From Nocardioides salarius (lineage in GTDB: Bacteria; Actinomycetota; Actinomycetes; Propionibacteriales; Nocardioidaceae), in NCBI RefSeq assembly GCF_016907435.1, contig NZ_JAFBBZ010000001.1, forward strand, positions 930,001-994,000: 64,000 nt of DNA, given 5' to 3'. Position 1 is the first letter of the stretch. Each line of letters begins with the position of its first letter. Below, piece after piece: positions 51,062-60,842 of this stretch. Made by a program: the position numbers and the translations under genes. Under the pieces are notes generated by a model. The model saw only the letters and a list, made by a program, of their open reading frames with translations, did no database searches and had not been told where the DNA came from.

Positions 51062-51391
51062 TCAGCCCCGCGGTTCGTCGGCGCCGGGGCGGCGGCGTAC
51101 GACGGCGGTGAGGGCGGTGCCCAGCACCAGGACCACCAGCACCCCGGCGACCCCGGCGACGGCGCCGCCCAGGTCGCCGTCGAGGAACCCGGCGTCGTAG
51201 CCGGCGAACGGGCCGTCGGCCGCGCCGTGCTCGGTCTCGGTGTCGGCGAAGCCCTGCTCCTGCGAGACCTTGGTGAGCCCGTCGGGGGTGGAGGCGGCGT
51301 AGAGGCTCACGACCCCGGCCAGCAGCAGCGAGACCAGCAGGACGCCGACGACGACGGCGCGGGTGCTCACGGCACGACGCCCGGCGCTCAT
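51062..51391 (-). CDS. PDGLE-domain protein (CbiN/NikN component)
   Basis: A 109-residue protein with two transmembrane helices flanking an extracytoplasmic loop containing STPDGLTKVSQEQGF, the PDGLE/CbiN-like signature. It is the small component of the MNQO-type metal transporter. Start ATG 51391 overlaps the CbiM stop by 4 bp. Confidence 0.88.
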   Translation of the reverse strand: MSAGRRAVSTRAVVVGVLLVSLLLAGVVSLYAASTPDGLTKVSQEQGFADTETEHGAADGPFAGYDAGFLDGDLGGAVAGVAGVLVVLVLGTALTAVVRRRPGADEPRG

Positions 51392-52086
51392 GCGGGGGCT
51401 CCGGTGGTCTCGGTGCGGATCTCGAGGGTGCGCTCGGACAGCACGGGGCGGGCGCCGCGCACCAGGTCGGGACGCACCGCGATGATGCCGGCGACTGCCA
51501 GGAAGGTGATCAGGCCCTCGCCGACGCCGATGAGCGAGTGCACCCCCACCATCGCCGTGGTCAGGGTGTCGAGCGGCACCGGGGCGGCCCCGCCGACGGC
51601 GTACAGGGCGACGAAGAGCAGCGAGGCGACCGGCACCGAGACGAACGCGCCGATGCCGGCCAGCACCGGCACCAGGGCCAGCCGCTTGGGCAGCACCGCC
51701 TGCAGGCCGCGGAAGACGCCGTAGCCGACGACGACGGTCGCCAGCCCCATCACGGTGATGTTGGTGCCGATCGCGGTGATGCCACCGTCGGCGAACATCA
51801 GGGTCTGCACGACGAAGACGACGCTGGTGGCCAGCACGGCGGTCCACGGACCGACGAGCACGGCCGCGACGGCGCCGCCCATCAGGTGCCCGCTCGTGCC
51901 GGCCCCCACCGGGAAGTTGAGCATCTGCGCGGCGAAGACGAAGGCGGCCACCAGGCCGGCCATCGGCGCGGTGCGGTCGTCGAGCTCGCGGCGCGCCCCA
52001 CGTAGCGACACCCCGATGGCGGCGACGGCCACCACCCCGGTGGCGATGGAGGTGGGGGCGTCGAAGAACCCGTCGGGCACGTGCAT
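51388..52086 (-). CDS. cbiM: ECF transporter substrate-specific component (CbiM/NikM)
   Basis: A 232-residue integral membrane S-component. The N-terminus MHVPDGF carries the His2 metal ligand conserved in CbiM/NikM. Further conserved segments are PVGAGTSGHLMGGAV and LMFADGGITAIGTNI. Together with 51062, 50375 and 49557 it forms an M-N-Q-O operon. A Nur-box-like site upstream points to nickel rather than cobalt. Confidence 0.94.
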   Translation of the reverse strand: MHVPDGFFDAPTSIATGVVAVAAIGVSLRGARRELDDRTAPMAGLVAAFVFAAQMLNFPVGAGTSGHLMGGAVAAVLVGPWTAVLATSVVFVVQTLMFADGGITAIGTNITVMGLATVVVGYGVFRGLQAVLPKRLALVPVLAGIGAFVSVPVASLLFVALYAVGGAAPVPLDTLTTAMVGVHSLIGVGEGLITFLAVAGIIAVRPDLVRGARPVLSERTLEIRTETTGAPA

Positions 52087-52159
52087 GGCCGCTCCTGCTC
52101 AGGTCTCGGGGTGGGGCTAGGTTGGACGCCGGTCGGACGTCCCCGCCCACCCTACGTTG

Positions 52160-52176
52160 TTGCAAACTGTTCGCAA
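52160..52176. promoter_or_regulatory. Nur-box-like nickel operator between cbiM and bcp
   Basis: TTGCAA-ACTGT-TCGCAA matches the Streptomyces Nur (nickel uptake regulator, Fur family) box TTGCAA-N5-TTGCAA at all but one base. It lies 74 bp upstream of cbiM and 38 bp upstream of the bcp start, in the shared divergent promoter region. It suggests nickel repression of the transporter. Confidence 0.65.
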
Positions 52177-52213
52177 CAAGCCCCCGGACCGGATTGCCCC
52201 CAGGAGGATCCCC

Positions 52214-52693
52214 TTGAGCACGACGCCCGCCCCGCGCCTGTCCCCCGGCGACCCGGCCCCCGACTTCACCCTGCTCGACGACGCCGGCGCCGAGGTCTCG
52301 CTGTCGTCGCTGCGCGGGCGCAAGGTCGTCGTCTACTTCTACCCCGCCGCGATGACGCCCGGCTGCACCAAGCAGGCCTGCGACTTCACCGCCACCCAGG
52401 ACGCCTTCCGCGAGGAGGGCTACGAGGTGCTGGGCATCTCCCCCGACAAGCCCGAGAAGCTGGCCCGCTTCCGCGACAAGGAGGCGCTGGGCATCCGGCT
52501 GCTCTCCGACCCCGACAAGGCCGTGATGAGCGCCTGGGGCGCCTTCGGCGAGAAGAAGATGTACGGCAAGGTCGTGCAGGGCGTGATCCGCTCCACCTTC
52601 GTCGTCGACGAGCAGGGCGTGGTCGAGGTGGCGCAGTACAACGTCAAGGCCACCGGCCACGTCGCCAAGCTGCGCCGCGACCTGTCGCTCTAG
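52214..52693 (+). CDS. bcp: Peroxiredoxin, Bcp type
   Basis: A 159-residue thiol peroxidase. TTG 52214 is chosen because AGGAGG lies 7-12 nt upstream. The active site TPGCTKQACDF carries peroxidatic C51 and resolving C56, as in BCP subgroup members. It reduces hydroperoxides with thioredoxin. The longer in-frame start at 52157 would run across the Nur box. Confidence 0.93.
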   Translation: MSTTPAPRLSPGDPAPDFTLLDDAGAEVSLSSLRGRKVVVYFYPAAMTPGCTKQACDFTATQDAFREEGYEVLGISPDKPEKLARFRDKEALGIRLLSDPDKAVMSAWGAFGEKKMYGKVVQGVIRSTFVVDEQGVVEVAQYNVKATGHVAKLRRDLSL

Positions 52694-53259
52694 TCGTCGG
52701 TGACCAGCCGGGCGTGCAGGTGCTCGTCGTGGTGGCGGCCGTCGGCGTAGCGGAACGACTGGCGCAGCGTGCCCTCCAGCGCGAAGCCGGCGCGACGCGC
52801 CACCGCGCACGACGCGGTGTTCTCCACGGCGTGGAAGAGGTAGGCGCGGTGCAGGCCCAGCCGCTCGAAGCCGTACGCCGCCGCTGCCGCGGCCGCCGCG
52901 GCGCCCACCCCACGCCGCCGGGCCCAGGGCGCCACCCAGTAGCCGACCTCGGCGTCGCCCTGGTCGCGGTCGATCTTGTGCAGCGACACCGAACCGAGCA
53001 ACCGTCCCGCCGGGCCCGGTCCGGCGCCCGCGTCGGCGACCGCCCACGACGCGTGGGTGCCGGCGCTCCAGTCGTTGCGCTCGCGCATGAAGGCCAGCGC
53101 GCCCTCGGGCGGGCCGGGGTTCCAGGTCACGATCTCGGGGTCGGCGAAGACCTCCGCCAGGTCGGGCTCGTCGCTCCACTCGAAGGCGCGCAGCACGACA
53201 CCGGCGCCGGTCCACGGCTCGGGCCCCGACCGCCCTTCCGGCCCCGGACCGGGCGTCAC
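52690..53259 (-). CDS. RimJ/RimL-type GNAT acetyltransferase
   Basis: A 189-residue protein with acetyl-CoA-binding segment GYWVAPWARRRGVGAAAAAA and VENTASCAVARRAGFALEGT then LRQSFRYADGRHHDEHLHAR, typical of RimJ/RimL and related acetyltransferases. GTG start 53259 overlaps the lipoprotein stop. An unusual Ala run of ten residues lies in the loop following the P-loop-like motif. Substrate unknown. Confidence 0.88.
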   Translation of the reverse strand: MTPGPGPEGRSGPEPWTGAGVVLRAFEWSDEPDLAEVFADPEIVTWNPGPPEGALAFMRERNDWSAGTHASWAVADAGAGPGPAGRLLGSVSLHKIDRDQGDAEVGYWVAPWARRRGVGAAAAAAAAAYGFERLGLHRAYLFHAVENTASCAVARRAGFALEGTLRQSFRYADGRHHDEHLHARLVTDD

Positions 53260-54125
53260 AGGCCGCAGCTCTCGCGCACGAACGCGACCGCAGAGGCGCT
53301 CACCCGGTCGTCCATGCGCACCAGCAGCTGACCAGGCTCGCCGTCGAGGCGCAGCCCGACGCGGAAGGCCGTCGACCCCCCGCCCTCCATGAAGACGTGG
53401 TCGTCGCAGCGGGCGGCCCGGGCCTCGAGCCGCACCCGCACCACCGGTCCGTCGCTGGCCACCCGCACCCCGGGCGACCAGTGCGCGGCCCCGGCGGCGC
53501 CCAGGAGCGGCGTACCGCTGACGGAGTCGAGGTCCACCACGTGGCCGGGCGTGCCGCTGGGCCGGGCCTCGAGCACCATCGTGGCGGTGCTGCCCCGGCG
53601 GCCGTCGTGGCGCACCGCCAGCCAGCGCAGCTCGACGGCCCGGTCGACGGCGCGCTCGAGGCAGCGCGCGGCCAGGTGGCGCCCGAGCACGTCGGTCTCG
53701 TCGTCGACCGGCGCGCTCCACCGGCCCCCGTCGGCCCGCACCCGCACCTTCTGGCGTCCTCGCCGCGAGGCGGCCGGTCCGCAGCCGGGTCGCTGCGGCA
53801 GGGCCAGCACGAAGCCGAACCGCGCCCCGTCGGGGACCTCCCGCAGCCGCTCGCCCACCAGCGGCCCGGGGAGCCGGTCGTCGACGTAGCGCACCGAGGT
53901 GGGCAGCAGGGCCGCCCCGGTGCGGTTCTCGACCCAGACCTGCATCTGCCCGCGCGCCACGTCGAGGGACGACTGGCGCAGCTCGGCCGTCAGCCCGGCC
54001 CCCGCACCAGTCGTGGTCGCGGGCGTCGGGGTGGGCGCGGCAGCCCCCGGCTCGGGGTCGCTGCAGCCGCCCCCGAGCAGCACCGGCGCGAGCAGCAGCA
54101 GGCCCGCCAGACGCGTGCGCCCCAT
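53256..54125 (-). CDS. Hypothetical lipoprotein (289 aa)
   Basis: A 289-residue protein with a lipobox LGGGC (Cys21) after a hydrophobic signal segment (LAGLLLLAPVLLGGGC), so it is anchored by lipid outside the membrane. A Pro/Thr/Ala-rich spacer is followed by beta-rich sequence with further Cys. No enzyme motif or known family is visible. Translationally coupled to the acetyltransferase that follows. Confidence 0.78.
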   Translation of the reverse strand: MGRTRLAGLLLLAPVLLGGGCSDPEPGAAAPTPTPATTTGAGAGLTAELRQSSLDVARGQMQVWVENRTGAALLPTSVRYVDDRLPGPLVGERLREVPDGARFGFVLALPQRPGCGPAASRRGRQKVRVRADGGRWSAPVDDETDVLGRHLAARCLERAVDRAVELRWLAVRHDGRRGSTATMVLEARPSGTPGHVVDLDSVSGTPLLGAAGAAHWSPGVRVASDGPVVRVRLEARAARCDDHVFMEGGGSTAFRVGLRLDGEPGQLLVRMDDRVSASAVAFVRESCGL

Positions 54126-54146
54126 CGCCCTAGACTCCCACCTGCA

Positions 54147-54228
54147 GCCGGAGTGGTGGAACAGGCAGACACGCAGGTTTTAGGTACCTGTGCCCCAGGG
54201 CGTGCGGGTTCAAGTCCCGCCTCCGGCA
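54147..54228 (+). tRNA. tRNA-Leu(TAG)
   Basis: 82-nt class II tRNA with a long variable arm (GTGCCCCAGGGCGT region). Acceptor GCCGGAG / CTCCGGC, anticodon loop TTTAGGT with anticodon TAG at 54181-54183, discriminator A. CCA not encoded. Confidence 0.93.
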
Positions 54229-54229
54229 C

Positions 54230-54340
54230 GAGCGGTCACTGTCGCACCAGCGACCGGTCATTTTCGCACCATCGAGCGGTCGATCCAGCCCCTGCGGCAG
54301 GTGCAGAAGTGACTGCTGGGTGGTGCGAAGCTGACCGCTC
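54230..54340. mobile_element. MITE-like element beside tRNA-Leu
   Basis: Imperfect 20-bp terminal inverted repeats: GAGCGGTCACTGTCGCACCA (54230-54249) and the reverse complement of 54321-54340 (17 of 20 match). A third, direct copy of the motif lies inside at about 54251-54270. The 111-bp element carries no ORF and ends 5 bp before the acyltransferase stop codon. No target duplication is obvious. Confidence 0.55.
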
Positions 54341-54345
54341 GTGGG

Positions 54346-54927
54346 TCAGGCCGGGCCCTCCTCCTTGAGGCGGGGCTCGGTGGTCAGCTCGGGCTTGAGG
54401 CCGGTCTTGTCGGCGTAGAACTCGCGGATGCGGTCCATGTCGGCCGACACGTCGCCGCTGAGCGGGAAGGTCGGGCCCCAGCCGACGCGGCGAGTGGGCT
54501 TGTCGACGAACGCGAGCGTGATCGGCAGCCCGGTCTGCTGGGAGATCCGGTAGAAGCCCGACTTCCAGTACTCCCCCTTGCTGCGGGTGCCCTCGGCGGC
54601 GATGCCGAGCAGGAACGTCTCGTCGGTCGCGGCGTCGGCGATCAGCTCGCGGATGGTGCCGCCGGGGTTGGCGCGGTCCAGCGGCACCGCGCCGGTCGAG
54701 CGCAGCACCCAGCCGATCGGGCCCTTGAAGAACTCCTTCTTGACCAGCAGCCGGATGGTGACCCTGCTGTCCCAGGCGAGGAGCAGGGTCAGCACCCAGT
54801 CCCAGTTGGAGGTGTGCGGCGCGCCGACGAGGACGCCCTTGCTGGGCACCTCCCCCACGGTGCGCCAGCGCACCAGGCGCAGCAGCAGTCGGGCGAGCGG
54901 GCGACGCAGCAGGAAGGGACGGGTCAC
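54346..54927 (-). CDS. 1-acyl-glycerol-3-phosphate acyltransferase
   Basis: A 193-residue PlsC-like acyltransferase. The HX4D motif is in GAPHTSNWDWV, and the second block is AAEGTRSKGEYWKSGFYRIS (acyl-acceptor phosphate binding). It adds an acyl chain during phospholipid synthesis or modification of a related glycerol compound. It lies downstream of rdgB in the same orientation, 12 bp away. Confidence 0.9.
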   Translation of the reverse strand: MTRPFLLRRPLARLLLRLVRWRTVGEVPSKGVLVGAPHTSNWDWVLTLLLAWDSRVTIRLLVKKEFFKGPIGWVLRSTGAVPLDRANPGGTIRELIADAATDETFLLGIAAEGTRSKGEYWKSGFYRISQQTGLPITLAFVDKPTRRVGWGPTFPLSGDVSADMDRIREFYADKTGLKPELTTEPRLKEEGPA

Positions 54928-54939
54928 GGGGGCAGCCTC

Positions 54940-55578
54940 TCAGACGGATGCGTCGAGGCGGGCCGCCACGAGCGGGGCGATCTCGCGCAGCGCGCGACCG
55001 CGGTGGGAGACCCGGTCCTTCTCGGCCGGGTCGAGCTCGGCGCTGGTGCGCTCGGGCTCGCTGTGCTCGTCGGCCACGAAGAGCACGTCGTAGCCGAAGC
55101 CGCCCGCGCCGCGCAGCTCGTCGATCACGGTGCCGTCCATCCGGCCCTCGACGACGAGCTGGCCGCGCTCGCCCGGCCCGTCGACGTAGGCCACGGCGCA
55201 GGCGAAGTGGGCGCCGCGGCGCACCTCGGGGACGTCGGCGAGCTGGGCGAGCAGCAGCGCGTTGTTGGCCGCGTCGTCCTTGGCCGGCCCCGCCCAGCGC
55301 GCCGACAGCACGCCCGGCATGCCGTTGAGGGCGTCGACGCACAGGCCCGAGTCGTCGGCCAGCGTCGGCAGGCCCGTGGCCTGGTGACCGGCGCGGGCCT
55401 TGAGCAGCGCGTTGCCGGCGAAGGTGGGCTGGTCCTCGACCGGCTCGTCGTACGCCGTCACGTCGTCGAGGCCGACCACCTCGAGGTCGGGCGCGTGCTC
55501 GCGCAGGATGCGCTGCATCTCGGCGATCTTCTTGGCGTTGCGCGAGGCCAGGTGGATGCGTGGCCGCCCGGTGCTCAT
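54940..55578 (-). CDS. rdgB: XTP/dITP diphosphatase (non-canonical purine NTP pyrophosphatase)
   Basis: A 212-residue HAM1-family enzyme that removes ITP/XTP from nucleotide pools. Conserved pieces are [38 protein letters not shown] (metal-binding Asp), GFGYDVLF and VSHRGRAL. Start ATG 55578 overlaps rph by 4 bp, the usual rph-rdgB arrangement in actinobacteria. Confidence 0.95.
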   Translation of the reverse strand: MSTGRPRIHLASRNAKKIAEMQRILREHAPDLEVVGLDDVTAYDEPVEDQPTFAGNALLKARAGHQATGLPTLADDSGLCVDALNGMPGVLSARWAGPAKDDAANNALLLAQLADVPEVRRGAHFACAVAYVDGPGERGQLVVEGRMDGTVIDELRGAGGFGYDVLFVADEHSEPERTSAELDPAEKDRVSHRGRALREIAPLVAARLDASV

Positions 55579-56297
55579 CGTGCCAGCGCCTCCTGCTGCA
55601 TCCGGGTCAGGTCGACGCAGCCCTTGCCGGCCAGGTCGAGCAGCGCGTCGAGCTCGGCCCGGTCGAAGGCGGCGCCCTCGGCAGTGCCCTGCACCTCGAC
55701 GAAGGAGCCGGCACCGGTCATCACGACGTTCATGTCGGTCTCGGCACGCACGTCCTCGACGTAGGGCAGGTCCAGGCGCGGGGTGCCGTCGATGATGCCG
55801 ACCGAGACCGCTGCCACCGAGCCGGTCAGCGGCTCGCCCTTGAGCGCGCCGGTGGAGCGCAGGTGGGAGACCGCGTCGGCCAGCGCGACGTACGCGCCGG
55901 TGATCGCGGCGGTGCGGGTGCCGCCGTCGGCCTGCAGCACGTCGCAGTCGAGCTGGATGGTGTTCTCGCCGAGCGCCTCGTAGTCGACCACCGCGCGCAG
56001 CGAGCGCCCGATGAGCCGGCTGATCTCGTGGGTGCGGCCGCCGATGCGGCCCTTGACCGACTCGCGGTCGGAGCGGGTGTTGGTGGCGGCGGGAAGCATC
56101 GCGTACTCGGCGGTCACCCAGCCCAGGCCCGAGCCCTTGCGCCAGCGCGGCACGCCCTCGGAGGCGGAGGCGGCGCAGAGCACCTTGGTGCGGCCGAACT
56201 CCACCAGCACCGAGCCGGCGGCGTGGTCGAGCCAGTGGCGGGTGATCGTGATCGGGCGGAGCTCGTCGTCGGCGCGGCCGTCCTCGCGTGCAGTCAT
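55575..56297 (-). CDS. rph: Ribonuclease PH
   Basis: A 240-residue phosphorolytic 3'-5' exoribonuclease that trims tRNA 3' ends. Conserved RNase PH core: [79 protein letters not shown] 56297 is selected; the longer frame is a GC artefact. Precedes rdgB. Confidence 0.96.
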   Translation of the reverse strand: MTAREDGRADDELRPITITRHWLDHAAGSVLVEFGRTKVLCAASASEGVPRWRKGSGLGWVTAEYAMLPAATNTRSDRESVKGRIGGRTHEISRLIGRSLRAVVDYEALGENTIQLDCDVLQADGGTRTAAITGAYVALADAVSHLRSTGALKGEPLTGSVAAVSVGIIDGTPRLDLPYVEDVRAETDMNVVMTGAGSFVEVQGTAEGAAFDRAELDALLDLAGKGCVDLTRMQQEALAR

Positions 56298-56307
56298 GGC
56301 CGCGAGG

Positions 56308-57132
56308 CTACTGGCCGGCGCGCACGGGCAGCGCCCGGGCCTCGTGCCAGGCGGTGCGCACCGCCCACGGGCCCAGGTCCCGCGCGCGTCGTCCGATCCA
56401 CGGCGCCCCCTCGGCCACGCACCAGCGCAGGTCGCTGCGCCACGATCCCGGCACCCCGCCCCCGGGCACCGTCGAGACCGGGGTGGAGACCAGGCCCTCG
56501 GCCGCCAGCAGGTCGCCGAAGCCGCGCGCCAGCACCCGGTGGCCCAGCTCGGAGGGGTGCAGCCGGTCGACCGACCAGAAGGAGCGGTCGAGCACCTCGG
56601 GGCGCAGCGCCAGGTCGACGCGCAGCCCGCCGTAGGTGGCGTGCACCTCGTCGTAGACGGTGTTGACCGCCGCGATCCGGGCGGCCAGCGGCCGGCGCAG
56701 CACCGCCGGCAGGCCCAGGACCCGTCCGTGGTCGTGGAAGCGGGCGGCGAGCAGCAGGGCCCCGGTGCCGTGCAGCGCCTCGGCGGCACCCATCAGGTCC
56801 TCGCGCAGCCGGACGGGATCCCACGTGGAGCGCATGGTGTCGTTGATGCCGACGACCAGCGAGGCCACGTCGGGCCGGTGCGCCACCGCGTCGTCGAGCT
56901 GGCCGGTCACCACGCAGCGCGAGGTCGCGCCACTGACCGCCAGGTTGCAGAAGCTCACGTCGTACGACGTCGCGAGCGCGTCGGCCAGGAGCCGGGCCCA
57001 GCCGCGCCACCCGGTGGGCGAGACGCTCGGGGCCACCGGGTCGCCCAGCCCGAAGGTCGAGCTGTCCCCCAGCGCCGCGAAGCGCAGGTAGCGGGTGCCG
57101 CAGCGGTCCGCGGACGGGGTGGGAGCAGCCAC
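56308..57132 (-). CDS. SGNH/GDSL hydrolase
   Basis: A 274-residue hydrolase with blocks [13 protein letters not shown] (Ser nucleophile), a SGATS oxyanion Gly, [10 protein letters not shown] (Asn) and [17 protein letters not shown] (Asp-His). It is an esterase or lipase-like enzyme acting on unknown esters. No signal peptide is evident. It is 10 bp upstream of rph. Confidence 0.9.
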   Translation of the reverse strand: MAAPTPSADRCGTRYLRFAALGDSSTFGLGDPVAPSVSPTGWRGWARLLADALATSYDVSFCNLAVSGATSRCVVTGQLDDAVAHRPDVASLVVGINDTMRSTWDPVRLREDLMGAAEALHGTGALLLAARFHDHGRVLGLPAVLRRPLAARIAAVNTVYDEVHATYGGLRVDLALRPEVLDRSFWSVDRLHPSELGHRVLARGFGDLLAAEGLVSTPVSTVPGGGVPGSWRSDLRWCVAEGAPWIGRRARDLGPWAVRTAWHEARALPVRAGQ

Positions 57133-57214
57133 GGCCCCAGGCTCCCCGGACGGGGAACGCTGGGGCCGCGGCAGGTCGACGTGTCGGCGACGACCGGGTG
57201 AAGTCCCGGGTCGG

Positions 57215-58008
57215 CTACTTCGGCTCGGCGCGCAGCAGGCGCAGCAGCCCGAGGACGAACGGCAGCACCAGCCAGATCAGGCCCGAGGTGACCAGCTGGG
57301 CGGCCTCCTCGCCGGTCGGCACGTAGTCGCCCTCGAAGAGGGTCGCCTGGGCGGTGTTGAACTCGATCCACGGCGCCAGGTCGGCGAACCACTCCTGGAA
57401 GGCGCTGAGGATCGCGACGGCCGTCGGCAGCACCAGCGTGTAGATGAAGTAGGTGACGATCGCCGCGGGCGTGTTCATCAGCAGCATCGCGATGGCGAAG
57501 CCGAGCACGATGCCGATCAGGTTGGCCACCACGAAGCCGTTGACCAGCAGCCCCGTCTCGACGCTCCACTCGGCACCCGCCAGGACCGCGCCCAGGGCCG
57601 CGATCGCGGCGGCGAGCACGATCAGGGCGCCGCCGAGGACCAGGCCGGCCAGGAACTTGGCTCCGACCACGCGGGGCCGGTGCGGCTCGAGGGTGAAGGT
57701 GACCAGCCCGGTGCGCTGGCTCCACTCGCTGGTGACCATCAAGATGATCAGGATCGGCAGGAAGTAGCCGAGCACGCTGCCCGAGGCGAGCAGGAAGTCG
57801 CCGTAGGTGAGGCCGACGCCGTCGGCGACCAGCGCGAAGATCACCACGATGACCAGGCACAGGGCCACGATGGACCCGGTGAACCAGCGCCCGGCGCGGG
57901 TGTCGAGGCTCTTGCGCAGCTCGACCGAGACCAGTCGGCCCAGGGGGACGCGCGGGGTGGAGCTGATGTCGAGGGTGCCGGGGGTGCCGGGGGCGGGTGC
58001 GGTGGTGC

Positions 58009-58012
<4 letters not shown>
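57215..58012 (-). CDS. ABC transporter permease (ABC-2 type)
   Basis: A 265-residue membrane protein with about six transmembrane helices, typical of ABC-2 exporters (GYFLPILIILMVTSEWSQRT, GLVTFTLEPHRPRVVGAKFL). It is the partner of the ATPase gene upstream, whose stop overlaps its start by 4 bp. Substrate unknown; possibly an exporter of a lipophilic compound. Confidence 0.9.
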
Positions 58013-58947
<935 letters not shown>

Positions 58948-59001
58948 GGCTCTCACCCTGCCCGACCGAGGGGCTGCTCCGCACGTCGACCCGGCGAAAG
59001 G

Positions 59002-59097
59002 TGCATGAATCCCCGGCCGGCCGGGGACTGCGTCGCTTGTCAGGGGTTGCAACCCCTGACAAGCGCATGAGTCCCCGGTCAGCCGGGGATTCATGCA
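59002..59097. repeat. 96-bp near-perfect palindrome (REPIN-like)
   Basis: Two 48-base arms meet with no spacer at 59049/59050 (centre GGGGTTG|CAACCCC). The arms match at 42 of 48 positions. Each arm also contains its own small hairpin CCCCGGC...GCCGGGG, giving a REP-REP inverted arrangement. It lies between the divergently or convergently placed ABC ATPase (start 58947) and the metallo-beta-lactamase gene (end 59108). Confidence 0.9.
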
Positions 59098-59107
59098 GGC
59101 CGGCGGG

Positions 59108-59905
59108 TCAGAGCTCGTAGACCGCCCCGGCGACGGCCAGCTCGGTGGGGCCGTCGAAGACGGCGACGGCCTCGGCCAGGGCGTCGGCCGGGTCGAACCA
59201 GGGCGGGACGTGGGTCAGGACCAGGCGGCCCACGCCGGCGCGGGCGGCGGCCTCGCCGCAGTCGGTGCCGGTGAGGTGGATGTGGGGCGGGTTGTCGTCG
59301 CCGGAGCGGAACGACGCCTCGGCCAGCAGCAGGTCGACGCCGTCGGCGACCGCGTCGAGGCCGGCGCAGGGGGCGGTGTCGCCGGAGTAGCCGATGGTCA
59401 CCCCGCCGACGGTGATCCGCACGCCGAAGGCGTCGACCGGGTGGTCGACGGGGATCGCCTCGACGTGGAAGGGGCCGATCCGCACCGGCTCGCCCCAGAT
59501 CCGGAAGTCGAACTCCTCGCGCATCCCGGGGTCGGGGTCGAGGTCGTAGCCGCGCGCCAGCCGGTCGGCGGTCTCGGCCGGCCCGTGCACCGGCAGCAGC
59601 GGCTGCGGGCCGGAGGGGTGGTAGCGGCGCAGCACGTGGTAGCCGCACATGTCGAGGCAGTGGTCGGCGTGCAGGTGGCTGAGCAGCACCGCGTCGATGG
59701 CCAGCGGGTCGGCGTAGCGCTGCAGCGCACCCAGCGCCCCGTTGCCGAGGTCGAGGACCACCCGCCAGGTGCGTGGGCCGGTGCCGTCGTCGTGCTCGGC
59801 CTCCAGCAGGTAGCAGGACGCCGGCGAGTCGGGCCCCGGGTAGGAGCCCGAGCAGCCGACCACGGTGAGCCGCAGCGACGTGCCGGTGCCCTGGTCCCTG
59901 CTCAT
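59108..59905 (-). CDS. MBL-fold protein, Rv1339-like (candidate cAMP phosphodiesterase)
   Basis: A 265-residue metallo-beta-lactamase-fold protein with HLHADH (metal site 1), further His/Asp ligands ([19 protein letters not shown]) and C-terminal HVPPWFD. Its place next to murI and near rph/rdgB matches mycobacterial Rv1339, reported as an atypical class II cAMP phosphodiesterase. Start ATG 59905 overlaps the murI stop by 4 bp. Function is inferred from family and synteny. Confidence 0.85.
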   Translation of the reverse strand: MSRDQGTGTSLRLTVVGCSGSYPGPDSPASCYLLEAEHDDGTGPRTWRVVLDLGNGALGALQRYADPLAIDAVLLSHLHADHCLDMCGYHVLRRYHPSGPQPLLPVHGPAETADRLARGYDLDPDPGMREEFDFRIWGEPVRIGPFHVEAIPVDHPVDAFGVRITVGGVTIGYSGDTAPCAGLDAVADGVDLLLAEASFRSGDDNPPHIHLTGTDCGEAAARAGVGRLVLTHVPPWFDPADALAEAVAVFDGPTELAVAGAVYEL

Positions 59906-60735
59906 GCGAGGCTCTCGAGGCGTGGGGCGAGGCTGGTGGCCGCCACCATCTCGGGACCCAGGAAGCGCCGCCCCACGGCGGCGAACTCCTCGGGCTCGCC
60001 GGTGGTCAGGAACGTGTGCCGCGGCTCGCCGCCCTCGCGCAGCAGGTCGTTGACCACGAGCATCTTGAAGACGTCCTTGGCGCACTCCTCCGCCGAGCTC
60101 ACCAGGGTCACGCCGTCGCCCATCACGTAGGAGATGATGCCGGTCAGCAGCGGGTAGTGGGTGCAGCCGAGGATCAGGGTGTCGACACCGGTCTCGATCA
60201 GCGGGTCGAGGTAGTCGTGGGCCGCCGCGAGGAGGTCGTCGCCCGCTGTGACGCCGGCCTCGACGAAGTCGACGAAGCGCGGGCAGGCGCGGGTGCTCAG
60301 CTCGAGGTGCGGCGCCGCGGCGAACGCGTCGTCGTAGGCCATCGACTCGGCCGTGGCCCGGGTGCAGATCACCCCGATCCGCCCGTTGCGGCTGGCGGCC
60401 ACGGCCCGGCGGGTTGCCGGGTAGATCACCTCCACCACGGGTACGTCGTAGCGCTCGCGGGCGTCGCGCAGCATCGCGGCGCTGGCGGAGTTGCAGGCGA
60501 TCACCAGTGCCTTCACACCGGTCTCGACCAGGTGGTCGAGGCACTCCAGCGCGTACTCGCGCACCTGCCCGATCGGCCGTGGCCCGTAGGGCTGGCGGGC
60601 GGTGTCGCCGAGGTAGACCACCGACTCGTGCGGCAGCTGGTCGATCACCGAGCGGGCCACGGTCAGGCCACCGAACCCGGAGTCGAAGATCCCGATCGGG
60701 GCGTCCTTCGACGCGGTGGTGGACTCTGGCGGCAC
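59902..60735 (-). CDS. murI: Glutamate racemase
   Basis: Converts L- to D-glutamate for peptidoglycan. It has [20 protein letters not shown], the catalytic cysteine motifs VIACNSASA and [11 protein letters not shown], and the [18 protein letters not shown] region. GTG 60735 (about 277 residues) is preferred since an upstream ATG at 60774 adds a non-conserved 13 residues. It is followed immediately by the Rv1339-like gene. Confidence 0.95.
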   Translation of the reverse strand: MPPESTTASKDAPIGIFDSGFGGLTVARSVIDQLPHESVVYLGDTARQPYGPRPIGQVREYALECLDHLVETGVKALVIACNSASAAMLRDARERYDVPVVEVIYPATRRAVAASRNGRIGVICTRATAESMAYDDAFAAAPHLELSTRACPRFVDFVEAGVTAGDDLLAAAHDYLDPLIETGVDTLILGCTHYPLLTGIISYVMGDGVTLVSSAEECAKDVFKMLVVNDLLREGGEPRHTFLTTGEPEEFAAVGRRFLGPEMVAATSLAPRLESLA

Positions 60736-60842
60736 GGGTGAAGGGTAGGCGCAGAATCCTGCGCCCGCACGCATGCGCGAGCCAGGTCACGCCGTGGGGC
60801 CGGCCACAGGGGCGGCGTCCGGACCAGGCATACGCTGCTGTC

